Shown here: in pieces, positions 40,314-47,924 of the stretch
Position numbering within the stretch: the first letter of the stretch is position 1
How the letters are laid out: each line of letters starts with the position of its first letter
DNA from: SIG636 sp045535465
GTDB lineage: Bacteria; Bacillota; Clostridia; Oscillospirales; CAG-382
Length of the DNA: 47,924 nucleotides
Direction: 5' to 3'
NCBI GenBank assembly: GCA_045535465.1
Contig: JAZSLS010000055.1
Location: 1 to 47,924 of the forward strand
Notes under the pieces: model-generated
Database searches by the model: none
Told to the model about the DNA's origin: nothing
Seen by the model: only the letters and a program-made list of their open reading frames with translations
Made by a program: the position numbers and the translations under genes

Positions 40314-41570
40314 TTATATAGGCACGCAAATAAGCTTTCTGTTTTCGTATGCCGTAACTTTAACTGTAATAATGTCTCCTTCGGTGTAAAAACCGTCGCT
40401 TATAACCAAAGCCTCGCAAAAATCCTCACTGTGACCCGTAAAACCGCCTTCTGTTGCTTTTTCTATTAAAACTTGGTCTACTGCACCAATTTTGCTTTCG
40501 TTTATGCTGCGCTCCATTTCAAGGCATTCGTCAATAAAGCGGCGTATCCTTTTTCTCTTAACGTCCTCGGGGATTTGTCCCTCAAGAGCTGCCGCAGGAG
40601 TATTTGGACGCTTGGAGTAGGAAAAAGCGTGTATATGCAAAAATCCTATTTCCTTAAGATATGCAAGGGTTTCCTCAAGCTCCTTTTCGGTTTCCGTGGG
40701 GAAGGAGCATATAATATCTGCCGAAAGCTTTACGTTAGGTACTGCCTCCTTTAATGCCAAAAGCCGCCTTTTTGCTTCATCTGCCTTGTAGGGGCGTTTC
40801 ATAAGAGCAAGTATGCGGTCACAGCCGGACTGCAAGGAAATGTGAAAATGGGGCATAAGCACAGGTGTGTTCTTTGCCGTTTCAATAAACCTATCGTTAA
40901 TGGCGTTAGGGTCAAGAGATCCAAGCCTTAGCCTGCAAAGACCGTTTATGCTTGCTATCTGCTTTATAAGCTCGGGCAAAGGCATATAATTATATGCGGC
41001 GGTTTCTATGCCTGTAAGTATAATCTCCTTGCAACCGGACGCAACAAGACGCTTTGCTTCTTCTAAAATATCCTCCGTAGGGCGTGAACGTACCTTCCCC
41101 CTGAGAGCAGGTATAATACAGTAGGTGCATTTTCCGTTACAGCCATCCTGTATCTTTATGTATGCTCTTGCTGAGGATACCGTTGTCAGCTTTGAACGGT
41201 CTACGGTAGCTATATTCATAAGTTCAAAGCCCTTTTCCGTTAAAGCGGGCTCGGTATTTGCAAGGGAGGTTTTGCCTACGCACCCAACCGTCTTGGTAAC
41301 AAAGGGCATATCGGTAAGCGCACCGCCTTTTGCTGCAACAAAGCATCCGCAAACACGCACCTCGGCTGCAAAACGCTTTGCACGGCGTATAAGTTGGGCG
41401 CTTTTGCGTTCGCTTTCAGCAGTAACGGCGCAGGTGTTAACAATGCAAAGGTCGCACTTGTCCCCAAAGGGTACGGCGCTGTACCCTTGTTTTATAAGCA
41501 GCTCTGCTATTGCTCTGGATTCGTATTGGTTAACTCTGCACCCAAGAGTGCAAACAGAAAAGGTTTTCAT
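40314..41570 (-). CDS. mtaB: tRNA (N6-threonylcarbamoyladenosine(37)-C2)-methylthiotransferase MtaB
   Basis: A 418-aa radical-SAM methylthiotransferase of the MiaB family. The N-terminal UPF0004 domain carries the auxiliary-cluster cysteines (CTLGCRVNQYES with Cys11, NTCAVT with Cys47, and VCGCF with Cys76). The radical-SAM motif is DGCNGKCTYCIIP (Cys144, Cys148, Cys151). A C-terminal TRAM domain follows. GCRVNQYES and the length fit the MtaB (YqeV) subgroup, which converts t6A37 to ms2t6A in tRNAs reading ANN codons. It is the last gene of the alaS-to-mtaB operon and shares one base with the upstream stop. Confidence 0.92.
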   Translation of the reverse strand: MKTFSVCTLGCRVNQYESRAIAELLIKQGYSAVPFGDKCDLCIVNTCAVTAESERKSAQLIRRAKRFAAEVRVCGCFVAAKGGALTDMPFVTKTVGCVGKTSLANTEPALTEKGFELMNIATVDRSKLTTVSSARAYIKIQDGCNGKCTYCIIPALRGKVRSRPTEDILEEAKRLVASGCKEIILTGIETAAYNYMPLPELIKQIASINGLCRLRLGSLDPNAINDRFIETAKNTPVLMPHFHISLQSGCDRILALMKRPYKADEAKRRLLALKEAVPNVKLSADIICSFPTETEKELEETLAYLKEIGFLHIHAFSYSKRPNTPAAALEGQIPEDVKRKRIRRFIDECLEMERSINESKIGAVDQVLIEKATEGGFTGHSEDFCEALVISDGFYTEGDIITVKVTAYENRKLICVPI

Positions 41571-42154
41571 TAAATAATCTCCGCTATGATTTTTTCAAAA
41601 TACTCCGCACCGCCTAATGTGTTTATAGCTTCTCTAAACGCCTTGGGCGTAAGCCCATCGGGAAGCGATGCCTTTTCGCAAAAGGCACGTCTTAAGGCGG
41701 CGCTGTCCTTTCCGCCTGTAAGCCCCGCTTCGTAAAGCATAGCGGTGGTTACCGGCACAATAAGCTTTTCGCCCTCCTCTATGGAGTATGGGAGAAGTAA
41801 CCTTCTTAAAATTTCGTCACTCATTCCTTCCACACCCAAAAGCCCCGCTTTGGAAGGCGTTTTTTTGCGTTTTTCTTTTCCCTTGATATCGGGGGCATAA
41901 ATATTAATAACGTTTTTCGGGTCAAGGTATCCCTTAAGCTTGTTGCGTATAAGCATCCCTGCGCCGTCACTGTCCGTAAGGACTAAAAGCTTTGATGACT
42001 GACATATACGCTTAAGCAGAGCTTTTTTTTCGGCAGAATTAAAAACGCCAAACCCATTGGTGGTTATAACCGTACCTTCCGCCACGGCAAGTACACGGTT
42101 TTTGTCATAGCTCCCCTCCACCAACAGGGGATACTTAAGCTTAATTTTATTCAT
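41570..42154 (-). CDS. RNase M5-like toprim protein (DUF4093)
   Basis: A 194-aa protein with an N-terminal toprim domain: the conserved Glu in YPLLVEGSYDKNRV and the Asp pair in LVLTDSDGAGMLIRN, as in ribonuclease M5 (RnmV), which trims 5S rRNA precursors. The C-terminal half (EGMSDEILRRLLLPY, LYEAGLTGGKDSAALRRAF) is the DUF4093 domain typical of the clostridial branch. A 5S rRNA maturation role is inferred from the family. It overlaps holA by 8 nt. Confidence 0.85.
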   Translation of the reverse strand: MNKIKLKYPLLVEGSYDKNRVLAVAEGTVITTNGFGVFNSAEKKALLKRICQSSKLLVLTDSDGAGMLIRNKLKGYLDPKNVINIYAPDIKGKEKRKKTPSKAGLLGVEGMSDEILRRLLLPYSIEEGEKLIVPVTTAMLYEAGLTGGKDSAALRRAFCEKASLPDGLTPKAFREAINTLGGAEYFEKIIAEII

Positions 42155-43181
42155 AGGCAGCCAACTTTAACAAAAAGAATTCAACGGTACAAACGGCATC
42201 GGTTCTTGTGCTTTTAAGTGCAAGAGCGCACTCGTTGCATTTAAGGGCTGCGTATTCCAAGTAGCTGTAATCCACCTTTCTCACAAAAGGAGCGTAGTTT
42301 TTTACCGCCCAATCAAAGGTTTTAAGCGTCTTGGCAATCTCTGCAACGGTTTTTCCGCTTTCAAGCCCCGCCTTAACCACAGTCATATCCGTAATGCAGG
42401 AGGATAGCATATTTATTATCATAAAGGGCGAAGACCCGCTTTTAATAAGCCCTGCATATATATCGTGTACCTGCTTTGTGTTTCTTGCCGTTAGTGCTTT
42501 CGTAAGGTCAAAAATACGAAAGCTTTCGTTAACACAGCAAACAGCCTCAACGTCTGCCTTGGTAACCTCACGTCCGTTACAGTAGGCAACAAGCTTTGCC
42601 GCCTCTCCGTGTAGAGTATACATATCCTCGCCGCAAAGGCTTATAATATGCTCCAAAGCTCCGTCAGATATGGGCGTGTTTGCCGCTTCAAAATGGCGTT
42701 TGACCCACTTTTTAAGCTTTATTCCCGTTTGCGTTTCAAAGTTTACCAAAAGCCCGTTTTTTTCAAGATAGGTGATAAGCGCACTGACAGGCGCTTTTTC
42801 CTTTTTGTTAAGTATCTTTTGTGAAAGCTCGTGGCTTCTTGCCACAATAAGCACGTTTGCGTAGTCGGGCATCCCCTCAAGGGCCTCAACAAGCTCTGTT
42901 ACCGCTCCTTCTGTCAGCTTACCCAGCTCCACCTCGTCTATAAAAATAAGCTTATAGTCAGACATATAAGGCAGGTCTTCCAAGGCTAGGGCTAACGAGT
43001 GTGGAGAAAAAGCCTTACCGCTTAAGGGAACAAGATTAAACTCGGGTACAGGCAAGGACTCCACTCGCTTTAAAAACTGCTTAACGTAGTGGTCCTTTGT
43101 ATATTCCTCGTCACCGCAAAGCAAATAGCATTTACCTGTCTTGCATTCCTTTAAATGAACCTTAAGTATATCCTCGTTCAC
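42147..43181 (-). CDS. holA: DNA polymerase III subunit delta
   Basis: About 344 aa. Delta opens the beta sliding clamp within the clamp loader. Family features: an early CYLLCGDEEYTKDHYVKQFL (HolA start with a degenerate P-loop region), a middle DYKLIFIDEVELGKLTEGAV, LIVARSHELSQKILNKKEKA, and a helical C-terminal third with SGSSPFMIINMLSSCITDM. I choose the GTG ending at 43181, with AAGGAG 7 nt upstream; an upstream ATG at 43250 would lie inside comEC. It starts 4 nt after the comEC stop, the usual comEC-holA order in Firmicutes. Confidence 0.9.
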   Translation of the reverse strand: MNEDILKVHLKECKTGKCYLLCGDEEYTKDHYVKQFLKRVESLPVPEFNLVPLSGKAFSPHSLALALEDLPYMSDYKLIFIDEVELGKLTEGAVTELVEALEGMPDYANVLIVARSHELSQKILNKKEKAPVSALITYLEKNGLLVNFETQTGIKLKKWVKRHFEAANTPISDGALEHIISLCGEDMYTLHGEAAKLVAYCNGREVTKADVEAVCCVNESFRIFDLTKALTARNTKQVHDIYAGLIKSGSSPFMIINMLSSCITDMTVVKAGLESGKTVAEIAKTLKTFDWAVKNYAPFVRKVDYSYLEYAALKCNECALALKSTRTDAVCTVEFFLLKLAAYE

Positions 43182-43185
43182 TTTA

Positions 43186-45336
43186 TCACTCCTTAAAAAT
43201 CCCGTCCTTGCCAAATCGCAGCCTATCGTTTGAGGAATACAATTCGGCACTTTTGCCTATACCGCTTTTCAAAAGCCCTTTATAGTCCATTCCGTCGGGG
43301 ATAAAAAGCGTTTCAGCGCCAATAGGCAGCTTGCTGTAAGGGGCAGAGCTTTCTGCCGCCGCTTTTGAAAATATTACGGCACTTGTTTTTTCTATATAAA
43401 AATCGGTTTCTCCCGAGTTTGCACCTAACACCAATAGACTTTTGCCGTTACGCTCTACCTTAACGGTGTGGCCTCCGTTACCGCTTTGCGGTATATACAC
43501 GGTAAGCTCGTCAAAGCTTATGCTGCTTCCTTTAAACACAACTACCTCGCAGTCTTTTATAAAGGCAACTTCTATAATTTTATTATAGTATTCTCCTGCG
43601 TCTTCAGGCACGTAAACCTTATTAACGGCAAGGTAGGGAAGGGTGCTTATAAGTCTTGTATAGCTGTCTTTCGTACACGATGTCATAATATAAGCGTCCA
43701 GATAGGTATAGCCGTTAGCCATAACCGCAGTGGAAGCGTCGGTGTCGCCGACACCGTCAATCAGCACTGTGCTGTCTTTATCACTGTAAAAGGTAAACGA
43801 ATTGTATGTGCCGTCCTTAACGTAGATTAAAGCGTTTCTTTTGTGGCTGTTTCCTTGCAGGTGCAAGCATCCTGTAACAATAAGCACCGCTGAAAGAAAA
43901 GCGCTTAAAAATATAAGTATGCCTCGCTTGGGTCTAAAAGCGGCAAAGCCTACGCATATAGCCAAGGAGGGCAAGGCAAGCAACCACATATAAGGCACGT
44001 TAACGGATACGCAAGCAAAACGCATATCCGATATCCATTCTGCAATTCCGTTTATGCCGTTATACAGCGCCAAGGGTATTATTGCGGCTTTCTTCCAAAG
44101 TAAGGACACGGGCAAAAGCAAAATGCCAAAAACCATTGCAAGGCTTATCATCCAATCCACCAATATATTGGACAAAGGTGCTGTTACGGATATCTGCTTA
44201 AAACTGCTCATAAACACGGGCGTGCAAAACATAGTAGCAGATACAGATAAGGCCAAAGGCGAAACGATAATCCGCAATAGCTTGGGAGTTTTGCGTTTTT
44301 GATAAAAACGTTCAATATGGTCCATAGTAAAAATTATGCCGATAGTAGCTGCATAGGATAATTGCAGACCAATGTTTTGTATGGCAAAAGGATTAAACAG
44401 CAAAATTATTACCAACGATACGGAAAGATTAATAAGCGAGTCGCTTTGCTCGTTAAACATTGCCGTAATCAGCACTACACAACACATAAAAGCGGCACGC
44501 ACAATGGAAGGTGAAGCACCTGTGAATACCATATAAGCAACAGCCAAAAATGCAGCAATGCCGCAACACAGCTTTTTGTTTCCCAGTATAGTCATCAAAA
44601 AGCTGTAAATGCCCATAATGATAATAGAAAAATGCTGCCCGGAAATTGCAATAACGTGTGATAGTCCGGAACGGGCAAAATCTGCGTTAAACCAAGGACT
44701 AAGCTCGCTACGGTCACCTGTCAGTAAAGCTTTGTAAAACGCAGAGCATTCCTCACCGTAAGCTCTGTCGATAACGTTACACACCTTAAGCCTTAGGTCA
44801 AGCACTTTAAAGAAAAAGCCCTTGGGTTTAAGCTCGGGACAGTGGGTATAGCTACCGCTGACTTTATATTTTATTCCGTTTCCTCGGTCGTCACTGTCCC
44901 CAATCTCAACCTTTCCGTCAACCCTAATCATTTCTCCCATAGAAGGCGCTTCCGTATAAACGTACATACGAAAAATGTCGCCGTCAAAGGGAGAGGTACC
45001 GTCTTGAACTTTAGCATTGATAACCTTATAGGTGCTGTAGCTTTCAACCTGCCTTACAGCGGCTGTAAAGCTGTATGAGGTGTTCTTGTCGGGGACGTAG
45101 GGCGAAAAAACGGCAGAGTATATCTTTAGGTACGAAGCCCCCATAAGTAAAGCAATGGCTCCCAAAGCAAGGGCAAAAACTACCTTAGACCTTTTTCTTC
45201 GGCTTATAAACAGCAAAACGGAAAAAGCAAAGAGCGTACATAGCGCAAATAGCAAAAAAGAACCAAAAAACAGGCCTGCCGCCGTGCCTGCTGAAAAAAA
45301 CAGACAGAGAAAGGCGGCAGGTCTGTTCTTCAACAT
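43186..45336 (-). CDS. comEC: ComEC/Rec2 family DNA-uptake channel protein
   Basis: A 716-aa polytopic membrane protein. ComEC carries single-stranded DNA across the membrane in natural transformation. The N-terminal helices are followed by an OB-type domain (DUF4131-like, about 60-160) and the competence domain with FARSGLSHVIAISGQHFSII, then further helices to about residue 480. The C-terminal metallo-beta-lactamase-like part (NALIYVKDGTYNSFTFY, TVLIDGVGDTD, LDAYIMTSCTKDSYTRLIST) lacks the HxHxDH metal site, which reads SCTKDS. The nuclease function attributed to that domain is thus doubtful here. No other com genes are in the window. It lies between hinT and holA. Confidence 0.9.
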   Translation of the reverse strand: MLKNRPAAFLCLFFSAGTAAGLFFGSFLLFALCTLFAFSVLLFISRRKRSKVVFALALGAIALLMGASYLKIYSAVFSPYVPDKNTSYSFTAAVRQVESYSTYKVINAKVQDGTSPFDGDIFRMYVYTEAPSMGEMIRVDGKVEIGDSDDRGNGIKYKVSGSYTHCPELKPKGFFFKVLDLRLKVCNVIDRAYGEECSAFYKALLTGDRSELSPWFNADFARSGLSHVIAISGQHFSIIIMGIYSFLMTILGNKKLCCGIAAFLAVAYMVFTGASPSIVRAAFMCCVVLITAMFNEQSDSLINLSVSLVIILLFNPFAIQNIGLQLSYAATIGIIFTMDHIERFYQKRKTPKLLRIIVSPLALSVSATMFCTPVFMSSFKQISVTAPLSNILVDWMISLAMVFGILLLPVSLLWKKAAIIPLALYNGINGIAEWISDMRFACVSVNVPYMWLLALPSLAICVGFAAFRPKRGILIFLSAFLSAVLIVTGCLHLQGNSHKRNALIYVKDGTYNSFTFYSDKDSTVLIDGVGDTDASTAVMANGYTYLDAYIMTSCTKDSYTRLISTLPYLAVNKVYVPEDAGEYYNKIIEVAFIKDCEVVVFKGSSISFDELTVYIPQSGNGGHTVKVERNGKSLLVLGANSGETDFYIEKTSAVIFSKAAAESSAPYSKLPIGAETLFIPDGMDYKGLLKSGIGKSAELYSSNDRLRFGKDGIFKE

Positions 45337-45364
45337 CCTGTATTTCCTTTAAAAGTACTAAAAC

Positions 45365-45703
45365 TTACAGTATATTTTCGCCAAGCTTTTTGCCGCCAAG
45401 TAAGTGAAAATGCAAATGCTTAACGGTTTGGCCACCCTCATCACCGCAGTTGGAGATAAGCCTGTAGCCCTTATCAAGGCCCAATTCAGCCGCAATAGCA
45501 GGAATTTTTTCGAAAATATGGGTAACGTAGGGAATATTTTCTGCGTTAACCTCATCCAAGCTGCCAATATGCACCTTGGGTATCATAAGAACGTGAACGG
45601 GTGCTTGGGGATTAATATCCTTAAAAGCAAGCATCATATCGTCCTCGTAAACCTTGGAGGAGGGAATAGCACCTTCAATTATTTTACAAAAAAGGCAATC
45701 CAT
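45365..45703 (-). CDS. HIT family nucleotide-binding hydrolase (HinT type)
   Basis: A 112-aa histidine-triad protein, a nucleoside phosphoramidase of the HinT class. The start MDCLFCKIIEGAIPSSKVYE carries the CxxC pair common to bacterial Hint proteins. HVLMIPKVHI and the catalytic triad HLHFHLLGGKKLG are standard. I use the ATG ending at 45703, with AAGGAG 8 nt upstream, rather than one three codons further up. It lies 17 nt after alaS and 28 nt before comEC, in one operon. Confidence 0.94.
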   Translation of the reverse strand: MDCLFCKIIEGAIPSSKVYEDDMMLAFKDINPQAPVHVLMIPKVHIGSLDEVNAENIPYVTHIFEKIPAIAAELGLDKGYRLISNCGDEGGQTVKHLHFHLLGGKKLGENIL

Positions 45704-45720
45704 AATAGGCACTCCTTAAA

Positions 45721-47924
45721 TTATTTAATTTGGGAAGCAAGAACGTCGTTAATAGCGGCAATAGCATCAGCTATCTTGCTTGCGTCCTTGCCGCCGCTGG
45801 TAGCGTTATCGGGTCTGCCACCGCCGCCACCGCCGCAAATGGGAGATATAGCCTTAAGAATCATCCCTGCGTGTGCGCCCTTAGCTACTGCTTCCTTGCC
45901 GCAGCCTGCAACAAAGGAAACCTTGCCGCCAACAGAGGAAGCAAATACGCATACGGTAAGAGCGTCCTTTTCCTTAACGGTATCAGCTGCTGCACGAAGT
46001 GCATCGCCGGGAACGCCGTCAAAGCAAGCGGTAACAAGCTTAACGCCCTTAACGTCGCCGGCGTTGGCATAAGCTTCGTCAACCTTAGCCAAAGCCGCCT
46101 TGGTATTAAGTGCATCAAGCTCCTTCTTAAGTCCCTTGTTTTCGCCTACAAGGCTTTCAGCCTTGTGTACAAGCTCACTCTTGTTAGCCGCCTTTATAGC
46201 GGAAACAACCTGGTCAATAAGAGTCTGCTCCTGCTTCATTTGAGCAAGAACGTTAAGACCTGTAATGCCTTCAATACGTCTTACGCCTGCGGCAACAGAG
46301 CTTTCGGTAACTATGCTGAAAAGACCTGCCTTAGCGGTATTATCAAGGTGAGTACCGCCGCAAAGCTCGGTAGAGAAGTCACCCATCTTTACAACTCGAA
46401 CAACGTCGCCGTATTTTTCACCAAACAACGCCATAGCGCCCATAGCCTTAGCTTCTTCAATAGGCATTTCGGTGCAGCTTATAGCATCGCCCTTAAGAAT
46501 TTCTTCGTTAACAAGGCGTTCAACCTCTAAAAGCTCTTCAGCAGTAAGTGCAGAGAAGTGGGTAAAGTCAAATCTTACTCTGTATTCGTCAACGTAGGAG
46601 CCTGCCTGTTCAATGTGACTGCCGAGAACCTTACGCAAAGCCGCCTGCAAAAGGTGTGCTGTGGAGTGGTTTCTGGCAATAGCAGCACGTCTGTCAGCGC
46701 AAACGGAAGCCGTTGCACCGCCAAGAGCAATACTGCCCTCTGTTAGCTCGCCCATATGGAGATACTGACCGTCAGCGGTCTTCTTGGTATCCTCTACCTT
46801 AAATGTGCCGTTTTCTGTTTTGATAACGCCCTTGTCACCAACCTGGCCGCCTGCTTCTGCATAGAAGGGGGTCTTGTCAAGAACAAGTATAGCCTTACCG
46901 CCGCTTATTTCGGAAACAGCCTCGTTATCCTTTATAATGTACTTAATCTGTACGTCGCTTACGGTAGAAGCGTAACCAACAAACTCGGTCTTAACGGTCT
47001 TGTCGATAATCTCACCAAGGTCAACGCCGCCACCCATATAGTCGGTAGCAAAGCTGCGTGCAGCTCTTGCTCTTTCCTTTTGCTCCTTCATAAGAGCGGT
47101 AAAGCCGTCTACGTCAACGGAAATGCCCTTTTCAGCGCTTATCTCACGGGTAAGGTCAAGAGGAAAACCAAAGGTGTCGTTAAGCTTAAATGCATCCTCA
47201 CCGCTTATAAGCTTGGAGCCGTCAGCAATTGCTGCGTCCATAAGCTTTTCAAGTATATTAAGACCTGCATCAATGGTCTGCGCAAAGCGCTCTTCTTCAA
47301 TAAGAATGGCCTTCTTTATATAGTCACGCTTTTCAACCAATTCGGGGTAGCCGGACTTGCTTTCTTCAATAACGGTATCAGCCAGGTCGGAAAGGAAAAG
47401 ACCCTTAATGCCAAGAAGTCTGCCGTGTCTTGCGGCTCTGCGAAGGAGACGGCGAAGAACGTAGCCGCGGCCTTCATTGGAGGGGATAACACCGTCGCTT
47501 ATAAGGAAAACGGTGCTTCTGATATGGTCGGTAATAACACGGAGAGAAATATCCTTGTTACTGCTGCCTGCATCGTATTTAACGTTTGCCATATCGCAAA
47601 CACGCATCATAACGTTACGGATGGTGTCAACCTCAAAGAGGTTATTAACGTCCTGCATAACGCAAGCAAGTCTTTCAAGACCCATACCGGTATCTATATT
47701 GGGATGCTCAAGTCTTTCGTAGTTGCCGTTGCCATCGCCGTCAAACTGAGTGAAAACTATATTCCAAATCTCAAGAAAACGGTCACAGTCACAGCCGGGC
47801 TTACAATCGGGAGAGCCACAGCCGTACTTTTCGCCACGGTCATAGTATATCTCGGAGCAAGGACCGCAAGGACCTGCACCTATTTCCCAAAAGTTATCTT
47901 CCTTGCCCATTTTATATATGCGTT
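45721..47924 (-). CDS. alaS: Alanine--tRNA ligase, 5' end outside the window
   Basis: About 733 residues are in the window; the frame stays open to its edge, so roughly the first 140-150 residues are missing. The remaining part starts in the class II catalytic core (YKMGKEDNFWEIGAGPCGP, then CSEIYYDRG). It is followed by the tRNA-recognition region, the editing domain with HSTAHLLQAAL and the second metal half CGGTH, and the C-terminal DHHA1 part with the glycine-rich ICGGGGGGRPDNATSGG. AlaS charges tRNA-Ala and clears Ser/Gly mischarges. It is the first visible gene of the alaS-hinT-comEC-holA-M5-mtaB operon. Confidence 0.97.
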   Translation of the reverse strand, partial: RIYKMGKEDNFWEIGAGPCGPCSEIYYDRGEKYGCGSPDCKPGCDCDRFLEIWNIVFTQFDGDGNGNYERLEHPNIDTGMGLERLACVMQDVNNLFEVDTIRNVMMRVCDMANVKYDAGSSNKDISLRVITDHIRSTVFLISDGVIPSNEGRGYVLRRLLRRAARHGRLLGIKGLFLSDLADTVIEESKSGYPELVEKRDYIKKAILIEEERFAQTIDAGLNILEKLMDAAIADGSKLISGEDAFKLNDTFGFPLDLTREISAEKGISVDVDGFTALMKEQKERARAARSFATDYMGGGVDLGEIIDKTVKTEFVGYASTVSDVQIKYIIKDNEAVSEISGGKAILVLDKTPFYAEAGGQVGDKGVIKTENGTFKVEDTKKTADGQYLHMGELTEGSIALGGATASVCADRRAAIARNHSTAHLLQAALRKVLGSHIEQAGSYVDEYRVRFDFTHFSALTAEELLEVERLVNEEILKGDAISCTEMPIEEAKAMGAMALFGEKYGDVVRVVKMGDFSTELCGGTHLDNTAKAGLFSIVTESSVAAGVRRIEGITGLNVLAQMKQEQTLIDQVVSAIKAANKSELVHKAESLVGENKGLKKELDALNTKAALAKVDEAYANAGDVKGVKLVTACFDGVPGDALRAAADTVKEKDALTVCVFASSVGGKVSFVAGCGKEAVAKGAHAGMILKAISPICGGGGGGRPDNATSGGKDASKIADAIAAINDVLASQIK

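Overview
The window looks like chromosomal DNA of an anaerobic, low-to-middle GC Gram-positive bacterium, most likely a Clostridia member of the Oscillospirales/Ruminococcaceae type. The support is AGGAGG-type ribosome sites, several TTG/GTG starts, a clostridial 2[4Fe-4S] ferredoxin, FeoA/FeoB with the small Cys-rich FeoB-associated protein, a membrane pyrophosphatase, a DUF4093 RNase M5-like toprim protein, lipoproteins with N-terminal lipoboxes, and a secreted enzyme ending in a type I dockerin. No tRNA, rRNA or CRISPR array was seen. The placement is inferred from gene content, not from a marker gene.

Layout. 1-2975 (minus): an operon of a membrane-anchored LCP-like protein, metY and rlmH, then a ferredoxin with its own promoter. 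3091-5440 (plus): an orphan solute-binding lipoprotein, a 250-bp tract of hairpins that looks like a small insertion flanked by duplicated terminator hairpins, and a 77-aa gene. 5453-8065 (minus): feoA, feoB and the FeoB-associated protein, with two copies of a GTTAGC-N4-GCTAAC operator. 8116-10307 (minus): a C_GCAxxG_C_C protein, a frameshifted Mrp-type ATPase and a surface protein. 10451-11479: an FkbM methyltransferase, divergent from a three-gene surface operon (PIG-L deacetylase, phosphodiester glycosidase, TcaA-like membrane protein). 15896-16174: a small membrane protein whose terminator is duplicated 8.8 kb downstream.

16187-24993 is an accessory island bounded by two identical 25-bp copies of that terminator hairpin. 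It carries two AT-rich exported or anchored proteins, a leader with three hairpins, a plasmid-like block (two small proteins, a short N6-methylase-like protein, an NAD-dependent DNA ligase, three small proteins) and at its right edge an IS1182-like insertion sequence.

25159-31994: a YfhO-family membrane protein, the membrane pyrophosphatase HppA, a hotdog thioesterase, a two-TM protein and a convergent lipoprotein. 32156-40253 (plus): a degenerate frameshifted PfkB-type kinase, then ddl, murI, a DUF1934 protein, dnaD-like, dnaC-like, rnhA, a 66-aa protein and a dockerin-bearing phosphodiester glycosidase. 40314-47924 (minus): alaS (its 5' end is outside the window), hinT, comEC, holA, an RNase M5-like gene and mtaB, tightly packed as one operon.

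The main novelty candidates are insertions that duplicate whole intrinsic-terminator hairpins (the island and the 4757-4980 element), a BRCT module inside ligA with its own ribosome site, the multi-hairpin leader of the island, the PIG-L/phosphodiester-glycosidase/TcaA-like surface operon, and two genes whose frame is broken near A-runs.
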